A stretch of 64,000 bases of DNA, taken from assembly GCF_000327385.1 (NCBI RefSeq), contig NW_008710145.1, positions 1,721,574 to 1,785,573 on the forward strand. The letters run 5' to 3'. Below are positions 29,389 to 41,638 of this stretch, piece by piece. Both the position numbers and the translations under genes were made by a program. The notes below the pieces were generated by a model. That model saw nothing but the letters and a program-made list of their open reading frames with translations. It did no database searches and was not told the origin of the DNA. Source of the stretch: Lottia gigantea. Taxonomy: Eukaryota > Mollusca > Gastropoda > Lottiidae. The first letter of the stretch is position 1, and every line of letters starts with the position of its first letter.

Positions 29389-29400
29389 TGCGCATGCGTA
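29389..29400 (+). promoter_or_regulatory. NRF-1-like site in the TMED promoter
   Basis: TGCGCATGCGTA matches the NRF-1 consensus (YGCGCAYGCGCR) at all but one base and sits 43 bases before the TMED start codon. A TTTCCGGTT follows at 29414-29422. No TATA box is seen. This fits a TATA-less housekeeping promoter. Confidence 0.45.
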
Positions 29401-29442
29401 TACCACGTTGTATGTTTCCGGTTGGTGAAGACGTGTAACAAA

Positions 29443-32400
29443 ATGTTGTCTGGAAGAGAAAATATGCTTATTTCTTGTTTTTCTGTATTAATTTTGATAT
29501 CAAATGTTTCTTGCCTTTATTTTCATATCGGCGAAACACAAAAGAAATGTTTTATAGAGGAAATTCCCGATGAAACTATGGTTGTAGGTTAGTATCTTGT
29601 GTTTGGAAATTGTTGAATTGGACGCCGGTTTGTTTTATTCAATGTTTGTTGTCAATGAATTTATTCACCTCAATAGTTACCTAGTTTTGGTAATGGATAT
29701 TTAATTACAAAAAGCGTTGCTTGGCTTATCAAAAGATAGAAGCTGCTGAAAAATTTATGTCCCTTTCGATTCTCCTCTTTGGCTTTTTTTGGTCTCCAAA
29801 CAGCACCATCTGTTACATATTAATACCACTTGTCCGGGTGAAGAAATGAATAATTGACATATGCATGAAAGATGCATACATCATATTGTTTAAATGTTAC
29901 TGTTATAGAGTGGTATATTTATATTTTTTCTACTCTTATGATGCAAAGGTTTGTTTCAGGTAAATATAAGGTTGAAATCTTTGATAGAAATGTTAATGAT
30001 TATATACCAACTGTTTATGGGCTTGGTATGCATGTTGAGGTCCGAGATCCTGATGATAAAATCATCTTGTCAAGGGTAAGCATTAAGCTTTTTTCAGTAT
30101 TGATGATAGATATCTATTAACCAATCCTTCCTTATTACAGGGAAATATAAAGTGCAGGTATATGACCACAGTGTCAAAGACTACTTGCCTTCAGCCCCAG
30201 AAATTGGCATGTTAGTAGAAGTAAGAGATCCTGATGAGAAAATTGTGTTGTCTAGGGTGAGTTGAGTTCAGAGGGAATTCAGTCCACCACTATTTTGTAT
30301 CTTTCCTTAACATAACACGTCCTTTATAATTTCCACTTTCTAAGCTAGTTTTATATAGGATTTTTATTAGGAGTTTTTTATTTCAAGTGGTGGGTGACCT
30401 TATGGTTGAATAAATGTTTAGATTAATTTCTGATTTGATATTAGATGTGTTTTATTTATTACATGGGTGAAAGATTATACTTTATTTTGAAAAATGTAGT
30501 TTTTGACTTTTTTGATAAATTTTATTTGACACATTTATAGGTTTTCAACACCTTGTATAATAGTTAATTCCTATTGTACAAAAAAAGTACATATTTTTTT
30601 CAATTAAATGTTTCACAGCTGAAAAATCAGTGAGGTAAGCTTACCGAGGCTATAGGACTACCATTGTGTTGCTTAAAAATATACTTACATCAACATTTCA
30701 ATAATTCTAGTCAAATTTTTGGAGACAAAAACTTCTGTGTTTTAACGCTTTAAAATATTAGTTTTTGGACAATGCCATTTTGTAATAGGGGTGTTGTGTT
30801 GAATTATGGCTGTATACTGTACTGTTTTAATGACCACATGCAATCTAACCACCCCTGTTGACAAAGTAGGTTGGTCAAAATAAGGGGCACAACCTTTGTC
30901 GGGGATATGATGTTCACATGTCATGGAATCCCTCTTCTCAGTTTTGTAAAGTGTTAAAGGACAGACGTTTTTGTCTCCCAAAGTGTAACTAGAATTATTG
31001 AAATGTGGATGTATGTATGTTTTTAACAACACAATGGTATTCCTGTAGCATCGGTAAGCCTACAGCATTGATTTTTTCGGCTGTGAAGCATTGAATTGAA
31101 AATTTCAAACATTTTTTGCTTTGTTTATACAATAATCCTTTTTTATATTATTTACCTTTGATAGAATTGCCCTTATTATGCTTATTGTATAACAAATGTT
31201 TCATGTGATAATAATGTAAGAATCAGATTACAGCTTTTGAAAATTTACCATCAAACTGATTCAGCAGCTTGTTTGTTTCTAGCTTTTCTAAAATAAACAT
31301 TGACATAATGCTAAACTCCTTTTTGCTAACAGGCATCTAATCATTATGTTTCATATTAAATTTTTGACTTAACCTTAATCACATGAAGTTAAACCTGACA
31401 ATAGTATTCTCACTTTTGAAAAAGTTTAAATAACTAAAAATTACATAGTTGCCTTTAATATTTATTGACTAATAGATTTAACAAATCACAACTAGTTTTC
31501 TTATTTAATCTAATGTTTTTTTGTTCATGTTTATCAAGTATGCCTCTATTCACGCTAATATTCAGATTTGCTAATGTTTTGAAATGTTATAACAGCATTT
31601 TGTTTACTTGTCAAACTTCTGTGGACACAATCTGGAATAGATCAGTTGTCTGAAGATCACACAGTGTGAATCTCTGAGAAACAACATGTTTCAGGTTCTG
31701 TTTTATTTCTATATATGATGTATATTTGCAGACCTATGCAGCAGAAGGCAGATTTACCTTCACATCTCATACAGCTGGTGAACATGTTGTTTGTTTACAC
31801 TCGAACTCTACAGCCTGGTTTTCTGCTGGTCAATTGGTGAGTATTTCTTATTGATTTACATTACAATTATATGGCTTAGTCTGTAATAAAAGTTATTGTT
31901 TTGGAGCTTAGGTTAGATATGTTACTGAAAGGCATATCATGCACATCATCCTCAAGTCTACGAAGGGTGTGCAATACTGCTTGACTAAATTATTAGAACA
32001 TGACTTAGAGACTAGATTGTGTTTATCTTTGACATACAATTGGCTAGCTTCCTGTTCCAGTGTCTAAAGAAATAGAGACCTTCTTGTGTGATTCAAAGGT
32101 CAAATCCAAGTTTATTGACCATATTGTGTTTTGCAGAGAGTACATCTAGATATTCAAGTTGGTGAACATGCTGTAGATTATCAACAAGTACAGGCTAAAG
32201 ATAAGCTGAGTGAATTACAATTACGTGTTAGACAGTTATTAGATCAAGTTGAACAGATAACCAAAGAGCAAAATTATCAAAGAGTAAGTTAGTTAGAAAA
32301 CATCCCTATTCAGTCACATGAGGCAACCTTATCTCTGCTATCTGAACAAGTAGTCATTTAAAATTTGCAAAGTCTGTTATGACAACAGTTCAGCTGATGT

Positions 32401-33035
32401 CTTTGTCTATTTATATCTCTTTAGTTGGGAAAAAATATCCACTAAATTTCCCGCTGCTATGTTTGAAATTGTCATGGTTGAAACAATGCATTTATATGTT
32501 CAAGTGGTGAGGAATTTAAAAAGATTTCAAAGGGATTGTAAAGAGGTTTTCTAAATGTTTTGTGTGTATCAGGGACACTGATAAAACAATTTGCACCATT
32601 TCAATTGGACATTTGTGGTTCCTGCGATTCTGCTATAATTTAGCTTTTTTATGATGCCATCGTCGCAAAACTCTGCTTATGCTATATACGAACCTTAGTG
32701 ATATTGATATCATAAAATGCTTAATTTTATTTGAACCACACAAGTCTGATTGAAATTTGAAATGGTGCAAATTGAGGCTGAGAGTGTCTCAGATACATCA
32801 AAAGTGTTTTAAAAACATCTTTATAATCCCTTTAATGTTAATTTTTTTAATTAAATATACATAAAGATCTACATTAAATTTTCAGTATCGAGAAGAAAGA
32901 TTTCGACAAACTAGTGAAAGTACGAATCAACGTGTATTATGGTGGTCTATTGCTCAAACTGTTATACTTTTAATAACAGGCTTTTTACAGATGAAGCATT
33001 TAAAGAGTTTCTTTGAAGCCAAGAAATTAGTTTAA
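29443..33035 (+). CDS. TMED9: p24-alpha cargo receptor (transmembrane emp24 domain protein, TMED4/9 type)
   Basis: Five-position spliced gene: exon 1 29443-29587; exon 2a 29960-30075 or 2b 30141-30256; exon 3 31732-31836; exon 4 32137-32283; exon 5 32886-33035. With one version of exon 2 it codes for 220 residues, close to the 227-235 of vertebrate TMED4/TMED9. In order: signal peptide (about 1-24, after which [20 protein letters not shown] begins the mature chain); GOLD domain with the conserved FTFTSHT and CLHSNST segments; coiled coil (exon 4, [14 protein letters not shown]); one membrane helix; a short cytosolic tail [12 protein letters not shown]. The tail has the FF (COPII/COPI) and KKxx (COPI retrieval) signals. 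The family cycles between ER and Golgi and helps load cargo into coated vesicles. The start chosen is the first ATG before a signal peptide. An internal ATG at codon 8 is a less likely alternative. All splice sites are GT-AG and phases match. Confidence 0.95.
29960..30075 (+). other. TMED9: TMED exon 2a (alternative, mutually exclusive with 2b)
   Basis: Acceptor TTTGTTTCAG, donor AGG|GTAAGC, 116 bases. It enters in phase 1 and leaves in phase 0. It encodes 39 residues of the GOLD domain beginning [11 protein letters not shown] and ending DDKIILSR. Its [11 protein letters not shown] segment is closer to vertebrate TMED4 than that of exon 2b. Confidence 0.9.
30141..30256 (+). other. TMED9: TMED exon 2b (alternative, mutually exclusive with 2a)
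   Basis: Acceptor CTTATTACAG, donor AGG|GTGAGT, again exactly 116 bases with the same phases. It encodes [11 protein letters not shown] ... DEKIVLSR. By my alignment 24 of 39 residues are identical to exon 2a. Only 65 bases separate it from 2a. If both were spliced in, the frame would shift and meet a stop 25 codons into 2b. Confidence 0.9.
30598..31102. mobile_element. Foldback (MITE-like) element in TMED intron 2
   Basis: Two arms of about 150 bases face each other. The left arm runs from TTTCAATTAAATGTTTCACAG, and its reverse complement at the right end ends near 31102. Shared blocks include CTTACCGA, ACCATTGTGTTG, CATTTCAATAATTCTAGT and GGAGACAAAAAC. Weaker similarity extends outward to about 30571 and 31135. 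No transposase frame. In an intron transcript it would fold into a long hairpin. Confidence 0.75.
32529..32834. mobile_element. MITE with AAAGGGATTGTAAAGAGG ends, copy in TMED intron 4
   Basis: The left end AAAGGGATTGTAAAGAGGTT and the right end ATCTTTATAATCCCTTTAA are inverted copies. Inside lies a GTGTGTATCAGGGACACTGAT block that also occurs in the copy at 50201-50488. About 306 bases, non-coding. Confidence 0.7.
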
Positions 33036-34178
33036 ATTATGTTTGTATAAATGTTTGCGTGTATGTTGATAAATATGGTATGATTCTCTTAAAATTGTTG
33101 GATTTGATAAAATTAGAAATTCATATGAAAATATGCAAAAGGCCTGTTCTTTTGAAGAGGTTATTTGATCACAAATTTTGAGAAAGATTTTGAAAAACCT
33201 GTAGAAATACCAACTTTAGTGTATTTAGATGGTCGTTTGGACAAAATTGTGGCCTTATTTGGATTGGTTGAGTCATCTTTCATTTGTGTTTAATTTATGA
33301 GATTAATTGAATGATGTAGAAAACTGAATTTCATCGTTATTGATTTGATTTTATTTTTAATCCACATGGATTTTGTCATTTCCTACCAAAACTTGTATGA
33401 TCTTGTGATTTGTCCAAATATTTATGTTCTTACACCAGTGATCACCACCAGTGGTATGTCATGCAAGGAAATATTACAAAGGTAGTGAAATGATTTGGAT
33501 TCATTAATCTGTCATTTTAAGTCTTGAACCCTTTATATTTTTTTTTATCATAGAAGAAGGGTTTAAGGGGGTTGGAAAAAAGTGGTAAAACCCCTAAAGC
33601 AAGGAAACTAGTCTCCTGTTTCAGTTTTCTCAAACTTGTTGAAATTATGTTCAAAGATTTGAAAGATTTCTTTTAGTGAACGAAGGAACCATATTCATCA
33701 GTTCAATCTGATGCTTGTTGATTGTTTGATTTATTTTGTTTGATTTATTAGTCTTGAGTTTAGTTAGCAGGATAGATGGTGTAAGATGGTGAAGTAAGAT
33801 GTAAATATATAAATATTACATTTAAACTATACATTATATATAAATATTCATCTTGTACAGATATTTTATTTTTGTCTTCTCTCTAATTTTTTTCTGGTCA
33901 CTTTTAATGCACACTAGTATAATGTTAAGGCACTTATTCCGACATTGCAGATCTCATTGATTTAGGGGAAAAAAGTAGGGATTGGTTTTTATGATAATAT
34001 AATATTTATTAGCGTATGCTCCAGCGCCATAAAACAGGCCAGTCACTCAATATTACCTGCAACTTTTCAACTACACATAAGCTTCTGATGTAAATATTGA
34101 TTAAGAAATGGTCTGATTTTCAAAGTCTTTTCATGCTAATATTCAGTTTCAATTCTACCATTATACTGTGGAGACCAA

Positions 34179-34202
34179 GGAGTATAGATTAATCTATACT
34201 CC
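34179..34202. repeat. Perfect 24-base palindrome
   Basis: GGAGTATAGATT followed directly by its reverse complement, with no loop. It lies in the putative TMED 3' untranslated region. Confidence 0.6.
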
Positions 34203-34870
34203 AAGGTGTCGACTATGATCTAAAGGTCTCTTAATATGCATTGTAAATTGGTGCACATTGCCACTTAAAGAGAACAATATTGAATTAAATCATGTTATTT
34301 CCACATTATCAGACTCTACAGTAGTCAAACAAAAAGATATTTTCATGCATTTTGATAATCTTGTGTAATCAAAAGTATTCATCTATGTCTTAGATTATAT
34401 CTTAAACATTGAAAGCAACTCTATGAAAAATGCAAACATACAATTATAGTTGGTTAAGGGTAGTTTTGTTGTTATATTTATGAGATAATTTTACAAATCA
34501 CTAGTACTTCATATATTAAATATGTTAAAACATTGTTTGTAATTCTTATTCATGCTTTTTGTAGTTTGCTCATAGCGGTTTACTGTTTTAAAGCAATTTT
34601 TCATCGGTCTTAAACCTATATCATGTGTCTCTTTCCATAGCGTTTGTTTTTCACATTTTCTGCATTGAATATTTATTGAACTGACTATGATATACCAGGA
34701 AAATGTTTTATTTTGTAACATATTGAGACACTTTCAGACTATTTCTCAGATTTTTAAAATAATCACATTAAATTGTTTGAAAACTTGAGAAAAATTGTTT
34801 GAAAGGTAAATTTAGTTGTTGTCTATTTGAAACACATAATATTGGATTGTTGTACCCTCATCATTTCATA

Positions 34871-34876
34871 AATAAA
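34871..34876 (+). terminator. TMED9: Candidate TMED poly(A) signal
   Basis: First AATAAA downstream of the TMED stop codon. The next gene (CDC25-1) converges from the other side. Confidence 0.4.
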
Positions 34877-35333
34877 TTCCTTCTTTGTTAAATACTATTT
34901 GCTGTCATTCCTTTGGTTGTGCCTATATTGCTCTACTTTGGGTTTCACTATCCCACAATTCGTCATTGTTAGAACTGGTCCTACAATAATAATTTGATTG
35001 GTTAAAAGTAACCTCAACGATAGAAAGAGTAACGAAATGAGAATCAAATTGTCCTCATTTAAAAGGGGAAACCGCAATGCAACAGTGTTTGAAAGTCTCA
35101 AAACAAAAACTATGGAAGCATATTGCAGATAAGCTCAAGAGTATTTTGAATTCCATAACCACGAAATTTATTAAATGCACTTTACATTGATACATTTGAC
35201 GAATATTGAAAATACATAATGACAAGAGAACATGTACCTTATCAGAATCCAGAGATCAACATTAACTTATCACAAGATGATAGATGCCCATATAAAAATA
35301 AATAATAAGTCTTTCAGTGAATATCATCACAGA

Positions 35334-35339
35334 TTTATT
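35334..35339 (-). terminator. Candidate CDC25-1 poly(A) signal
   Basis: TTTATT on the plus strand (AATAAA on the minus), about 480 bases past the CDC25-1 stop. It is the first such hexamer in that direction. About 0.45 kb of unremarkable AT-rich DNA separates it from the TMED signal. Confidence 0.4.
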
Positions 35340-35819
35340 TAATGAATAATGTAAAATATATTTCATATTGTGAAATGATGTATAACAAAACAATATAAAT
35401 ACGTTAAATTAAAAGAAATAACAGTTTAGTTCAGTAAAATGAAACGATCTTGTTACTTCACCTGATCATACAAGACAAATTGTTATGGTTTTTTTCGGTA
35501 TTCGAAAATATCTTAAATTTATCACAGATTAATATCAAATTTAGATTAATTAATAAATTATTATATACATTATATTTACAATAAAATTAAATATCAAAAT
35601 ATCACAGAATTATCTCCCTTACACAATATATTTGTGTTATTTTTCGTTTATCTATAACAAATTGGATAACAAATAACAAAACAAACAGACTACTTTTTAT
35701 CAGAAATTCAAGCCTGGTCATAAAAAAAATAAAGAGATCACATATATTCATTACCAATTTAATCAATTTAGAGCCCCATCCATAACAATAACAAGGGATG
35801 AGATAACAAATCATTTCAA

Positions 35820-37430
35820 TTATAAACGTAATGTCCTTGGTCGCTTCATCTGTTTAGATTTACTGCTGGATCTCGAGCCACCACATTTCACCCAGTACTG
35901 ATGTAGTTCTTTAATAAAATCTTTATGTAACATTGGTCTGTAGGCAGCGGGTTGACATAATTCCTGAAAAAAAAAAACATAGATGATAAAATTTGATCCC
36001 CGATTCAACTCATAAATAAATCGTAATATGATATAAAATTATCATCGGGACAACTGGTTATGAAATCGGCACAAGAGCTCAATGTTCTAAAAATATTATT
36101 TTTTGTACGGTTAAATTAAAAACATAAATCCACAGAAAAATGCCTTGTATCGAGAACAATCTTCTATAGATAGAAAGATGTAAGAGGACTGTAATTGTAA
36201 ATTATGATGTTTTGAGACTTACCTTTGATTCCTCATAAAAAGCTTTATATCCACCATCTAGAATATAGACTTCTGGGTAATATAGACTAGGATAATTATC
36301 ACTATTCAATAATCGGTCTTGAGATCGAAGGTAGCGCAATCTGAAAAGGGAAGCAAACATTTATTTAAAATACATCTCTGAGTCCAAAGCGCACTAGTTT
36401 ATAATACGCAACAACAAATTGTCAGACTCAGTTTCAAATATAGATACATTCATATATTTTACGTTTTATATTGAAACTAGCAAATATTTGATATTATAAA
36501 TGATAAAACTTACAAAGTTGGAGCTCTTTTCGATGAAAATTCACAATGAAATATCAAGATTCTAGGTTTATCTTGTAATTTTAATAAATTATCTATAGAA
36601 TCTTTAATATAAATATTAACTGCTCCCTGGATATGACCACCATCATATTCATATGGATATCTACAATCTAGTATCATATAATTATTATCTATTGTCGGGT
36701 ATTTTCCATTCAGCAAGTCCATAACCTAAAATGAAAAAAACAATTATATTATGCAAATACAAAATACTTTGAACGCAAAATTGTCCATCCATTCACTATT
36801 GTCAAAATTCAAAGCAATATCTCCCATCCAGTTGAATTAGTGTTACAATGAGCATGTTTTGTGAATTAAAGCATATGGTGTTACTTACCACTTTTGGAGA
36901 AATAGACTTGAGATCTTTATGTTTACCACATACAGTAGGTAGACTATAAGGTCGACTACAATCCGCTATTAATTCTACATCATCTGATAATCTTTCTACA
37001 GCTGATTTCACTCGTTCACTGTCGTTCTTGCAGTAGTCAATCTTTTTGGTAATTTTGCACCACTGAGGTGACGAGATGGTTTCAATTTCCATTAAATTCT
37101 TCCTCATTGCTTGTGATTTAGTACGTAGAGGGCTAATCGGTGGTGGGAGATGAAACTGAAAAAACAAATAATACAAGTTTAAAGAATGGCTATGTAAGAA
37201 CCATACGTAGTTTCGTATGGAAGTAGTTATATCAATAATGTTTCATTGTAGCATCCATTTTCAGGGTATACAAACATATTGAAACCGGATTATAATGTTG
37301 TTTTCTAGCCATTCATGCACAAACCATAATCAGAAAAATCACCTAAAAAACCCCACAGACAATGTCTTTACTGGATTGCGAAGACAAGATTATGGTATTG
37401 AATACTCACAGCAATTTCTTGGTTCTCCAT
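35820..37430 (-). CDS. CDC25: Compact CDC25-family phosphatase, copy 1
   Basis: Five coding exons on the minus strand: 37410-37430, 36889-37155, 36514-36725, 36223-36340, 35820-35963, giving 253 residues. CDC25 removes inhibitory phosphates from the ATP loop of cyclin-dependent kinases. The rhodanese-type catalytic domain is plain: [16 protein letters not shown], then [14 protein letters not shown], then the P-loop [10 protein letters not shown] (C-x5-R intact), then [20 protein letters not shown]. The N-terminal regulatory part is very short (about 60 residues before the conserved block). The first coding exon has only seven codons. Human CDC25s have 470-580 residues. The second Glu of the usual HCEFSSERGP is Lys here, and Gly is Ala. 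The basic tail ends in RPRTLRL. The gene converges on TMED. Confidence 0.9.
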
Positions 37431-40400
37431 TTTCAATTCGTATCAGATTTGACTGGAACAGGGCAAGTAATAGATGTTGAATGATAGACTGAGAGAAAGT
37501 ATGTATTTTATATACCAGTACATAGTTAATTGGTTAATGAGTCAGTACCATGGTTATAGTCAACCAATTCATTAGTCAATAGTCAATTAATCCCACTGTT
37601 ACTAACCATATTATGGACAGATTGTTACAGATTATCTGACAAACCAGACGCTGATTGGGTTGTTTCTAACATTAAAAAACAGATTGATCTCATTCAGGTC
37701 GATAGATCGTCTGTTTGGAAAAATACACCTCTGAAGACCAACCTAATAGAAGCATATTTTTCATGATATTGAGCATGTGGTCCTCAATTATAAACCACAA
37801 TTACTGCACCAAATGGTCCAAGGCTCAAATTGTTACTATTATATATTACGTCTTTACAAGTTGATAACGGCTTCAGAGTATATGTAGGCATATACGTATA
37901 CATTGCAAATCATGAATGAATATTGTTAAGTCACTTTAGAAGCGCCGTTGCACAACACTTAAATACCATCCATTATCGAATATGTTTCAATGTTCAATGT
38001 TTCGATGTTCAAGCTAAGTACAAACTACTGATGATAATTGTAATTTATAATTTATATTTTTGTAACTAAGGCTTCGGTCATCATTACTTGAAAAAAGAAA
38101 TTATTATTATTATGTTTCAATTACCTTTTTGCATGAGTACTTAAAAATCTCCATTTTCAAATGTGTCTCTTATGGCTAAGTTTTGCAAAGCAGCTATAAT
38201 TGATTTTCCAAACCATGTAAAGTAAGATTTATTTATTCGTTGATATGTTAATTTAAGGCATATTATGTTGTTACGGTGTTTGAAATATATAAGAATACAT
38301 GTAATCTTGAAGTGAATCTCGTTGAAAGCACACAATTTTGAACTTCCCAATGAGTATTTAAAATATGCAGTCATTATATTTTCAATAAGGTACCGAATAG
38401 CATAATAAAAAACATAACTTGTTGGAGACATTACACCTGCTAATTCCCAGCAGTGATTTACTGTCGGGTTTACAACTATCAATGTCATCAAGAACCTGAC
38501 TGGGTTACCGTAGTTTAAAACTATTCATCAAATCAGGATTCAATCCAGATTTAACAGATTAGTGAAGTGGATTAGAATTATTTTCCGACAGATTTACAAC
38601 TTTACTAATTAATTAAGTCGTTTTAAAATTCAAATTTTGTTTGAAACAAACAAATTTGGTTTAGTTTAAACACATTAATGTTGATTGCGTTTTTATAAAC
38701 ACCAGTATTCCTACAGAACCCGAGTCTGGTGTCTTCGATACAGTCCCTACTTTACAGACACAGTTTTTAAATTTGCTTTATCAAAAAAGTCAAAGAAAAC
38801 CACAAATCTAATAATTGAACGTTAGCCTTTGTGTACATTTTCGACAAATTTTGTCTTTGAAGATCGAAGTTTCATGTTTCTCTTTTTAGCCATTTTGCTA
38901 TCTCCTTGTTTTATTAAATGGAGTTGTCTACCGTGATTTTAAGTTGAAAATTCACAAAGTAAAATGTTGACATGTTGTGTTGACAAAAATGTTGTCTTAT
39001 ATTTGACCTATTACTTCATGATATAAGTAACATCCAATTCAATATATTTGAAAATATATAACTGACATTTTGCCTCTTTCATAACCAACATGCACTCTAT
39101 CTTATCTTATGTAGTAATTGTGTGATTATCTTTTTACTTTAAGATAACAATTTTTAGTTGTGCCAGATTTTGTTTAAACACATTACTGTATTGCCTCAAA
39201 ATCCCCAAATTTGTTTAAAATCGAGTGTTATTTGTCAATATGGAAGATTTTTAGACTTGTTATTCTGTCTATATGTTTGGCACTTGGATTACTTTATAGA
39301 TGGGGTAAATTTTTGTCCATGGAAAGTTTTATGGAGACGTAACACTCTGGGTTTCTTCGTATCTATGTACAGTGATTTACTGTCGGGTTTACAACTATCA
39401 ATGTCATCAAGAACCTGACTGGGTTTCCGTAGTTTAAGACTATTCATTTAATCAGGATTCAATCCAGATTTAACAAATTAGTGAAGTGGATTAAAATTAT
39501 TTACCGACAGATTAACAACTTTAACTAATTAATTAAGTCGTTTTAAAATTAAAATTTTGTTTGAAACATTTAATTTGATTTAGTTTAAACAATTAATGTT
39601 GATTGCGTTTCTATAAACAACAAAATTCCCTTCCCACAGAACCCGAGACTATCACAGTGACCGTCTCGCATTGGAACTGTCATAATGTTTTAATTTTGAC
39701 ACAACCTATCTGTAGACTTACAAACATCATGCTGTAATCACATGGAATTTTAAATTTACAAGTGCAAAATGAACCCTAAGCATTAAGGAACCATTATCCA
39801 AAAATTACTCAATATCTGCCCATTTCTCTCAACTTTCATCTTCATGTATTTGAAAAGTAGCTCTAACTCAAATGTACATCTTTATAACACATAGCATTAG
39901 AAAATGACGTTAAATATCAATTTAAATCTGAAGCAAATGAGCTTATAAGACATAATATTGATATCCTTGAATCGCTCGCTCAAAAGCTAAAATGTTTACC
40001 CGTGAGATTATTCTGGAGAATAAATAATGGTCTTTAGTGTAAAAATATTGAACTGATTTTGCACCTTAAAGTGTATTAAACGTTGGCGGTTAGAAGATCA
40101 AAACTGGACAGAAACTTAGAATAAGGTCTTATAATAATATTGTTGTGGATTATCTAATGGAATGGTTATCTTGTATTATTACAAGGGTCCTCTTGACCTC
40201 TTCTATATAAAGTTTTATTATCTTTATATATATACAGATTATCCTGTAATAAAGTCAACCGCCCAGATTTTACCCCTAGAAATTATGAAAATATTGTTTA
40301 TCTATATTATGGTTAGGTCAACAAACTTTAAAGTTAAAACTTTGAGTGGAAACCTTATTTCAAATCATCTTTGTTCTCTATATATAAATGTTTCGATAAA

Positions 40401-41546
40401 ATAGTCTGAAATCCTCAAATATAAATTTCTTAACTTCACATTTCTACTATTAAAACTCATATAGAATAACGTTCATCGAAATTCAACCTCCATTCTCACA
40501 CATAAGATTCATCACTTTTTCTGAGATTCTCTTTAAAATAGCACTGTATATTTGAGTTTAAATAGATCGTTTGATTGAACGGATTCACGTAACAAATGTG
40601 GACATGGCTAAAGTCTCTAAATTATTCAACACAGAGTTTGCTATGGTGTTCCCATGTCCACAAACCCCGAAGACTACCCTCTTATCTTCTTTTTTTAATA
40701 GGGTCTTCAGACTCAAGAATATTTCCACCTCCTCAGACTTTTTACCCAACAAGGATGGGAATTTGAGATAATGGAAGTCAAGCATTATCATCCATCGTTT
40801 TGTTGAACATTTTAATCTAGACGACTTAGTGAGACTCCCAGGCATATTAAGGTAAACGTCATATCAGGAGACAATGAGAAGATTTGGGATTGAATTGAAA
40901 TCACTACTAGAAATAGCTAGAAGATAGTATTATATTGAATATGATGCCACCTCGGTATAAAGGGTATTGTACAATGTCTGTTATTGATAGCTCTCATTAT
41001 CAAGTCTGATCAATATGTATTAAGGCTATACAGGTGATTCATTGAGAAATGTTATCGGATATATACAGGCAATGTGATATATCGGCGGGTTTCTTTAAAC
41101 ATGTGTGAACACGATTTCGACTCTTATTGTTGATTATCTGTTAAAATATGTTCTCATTAAAACTAGAGGTCATGTGATCGGATTAACGACTGAAGTTAAA
41201 CAATAAACTTTGATATTAAATTTCATTATATGGACGATATAGAGGAAACGTGGTTTTACTGAGTACAATTAACATCTAGGGATAATCGGTGTATAATCAA
41301 AGCTCTGGTTAAAACAATAGTCACCCAGGTGAATAGTCCATGTAAAGGTGCGACCCTGCTGACGTAGTAATAGCCAAACAATAGACTTGTGGATTAGAGG
41401 TTGGACTAACGGCTGGAACTGATTCGTGTATACTTTCATCTCGTCGCCGGCTGTAGTGTTTTTAGCAATCAACGAATCTTTAATTTGATTAGTCGTGTGT
41501 CATTATACATAGAATCAACATAGTAACCACCACGACTGGATGTTCA
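37431..41546. other. Spacer between CDC25-1 and CDC25-2
   Basis: About 4.1 kb without a convincing gene. It holds a pair of direct repeats (38451-38724 and 39370-39647). Frames at 38141-38491, 39158-39418 and 40585-40845 overlap repeats or each other and show no domain. A minus frame at 41269-41472 lies in the CDC25-2 promoter region and is not recognised. Confidence 0.5.
38451..39647. repeat. Direct repeat pair of about 275 bases (LTR-like or segmental)
   Basis: The block starting CAGTGATTTACTGTCGGG and ending CAGAACCCGAG occurs at 38451-38724 and again at 39370-39647, roughly 90% alike by eye, with a 645-base spacer that has no recognised frame. It could be the fossil of a very small terminal-repeat element or a local duplication. 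The ends are not the usual TG...CA, and no target duplication was found. Confidence 0.65.
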
Positions 41547-41553
41547 TATAAAA
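41547..41553 (+). promoter_or_regulatory. CDC25: TATA box of CDC25-2 (upstream promoter)
   Basis: TATAAAA, 92 bases before the ATG at 41639. It predicts transcription start near 41577 and a leader of about 60 bases. Confidence 0.55.
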
Positions 41554-41638
41554 CTAGTCACAATCAGTTGACCATCATTATCTGTGTTTTAGTGATTCAG
41601 TGCTCATCTCTCTCTAGGATTTCTACAACTTATACAAC

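Larger units (their letters stand above)
33036..34876 (+). other. TMED9: Probable TMED 3' untranslated region
   Basis: No further coding exon was found. The first canonical AATAAA after the stop is at 34871-34876. Weaker ATTAAA forms occur earlier (for example near 34275 and 34768), so shorter ends are possible. A perfect 24-base palindrome lies at 34179-34202. Confidence 0.45.

Noticed and set aside
29960-30256. Exon 2a or 2b of TMED as a separate small gene or a pseudo-exon
   Set aside because: Both have matching length, phase, splice sites and family residues, and no decay is visible in either.
41269-41472. Minus frame upstream of CDC25-2
   Set aside because: It overlaps the probable promoter region, has no family match that I know and no splice partner.
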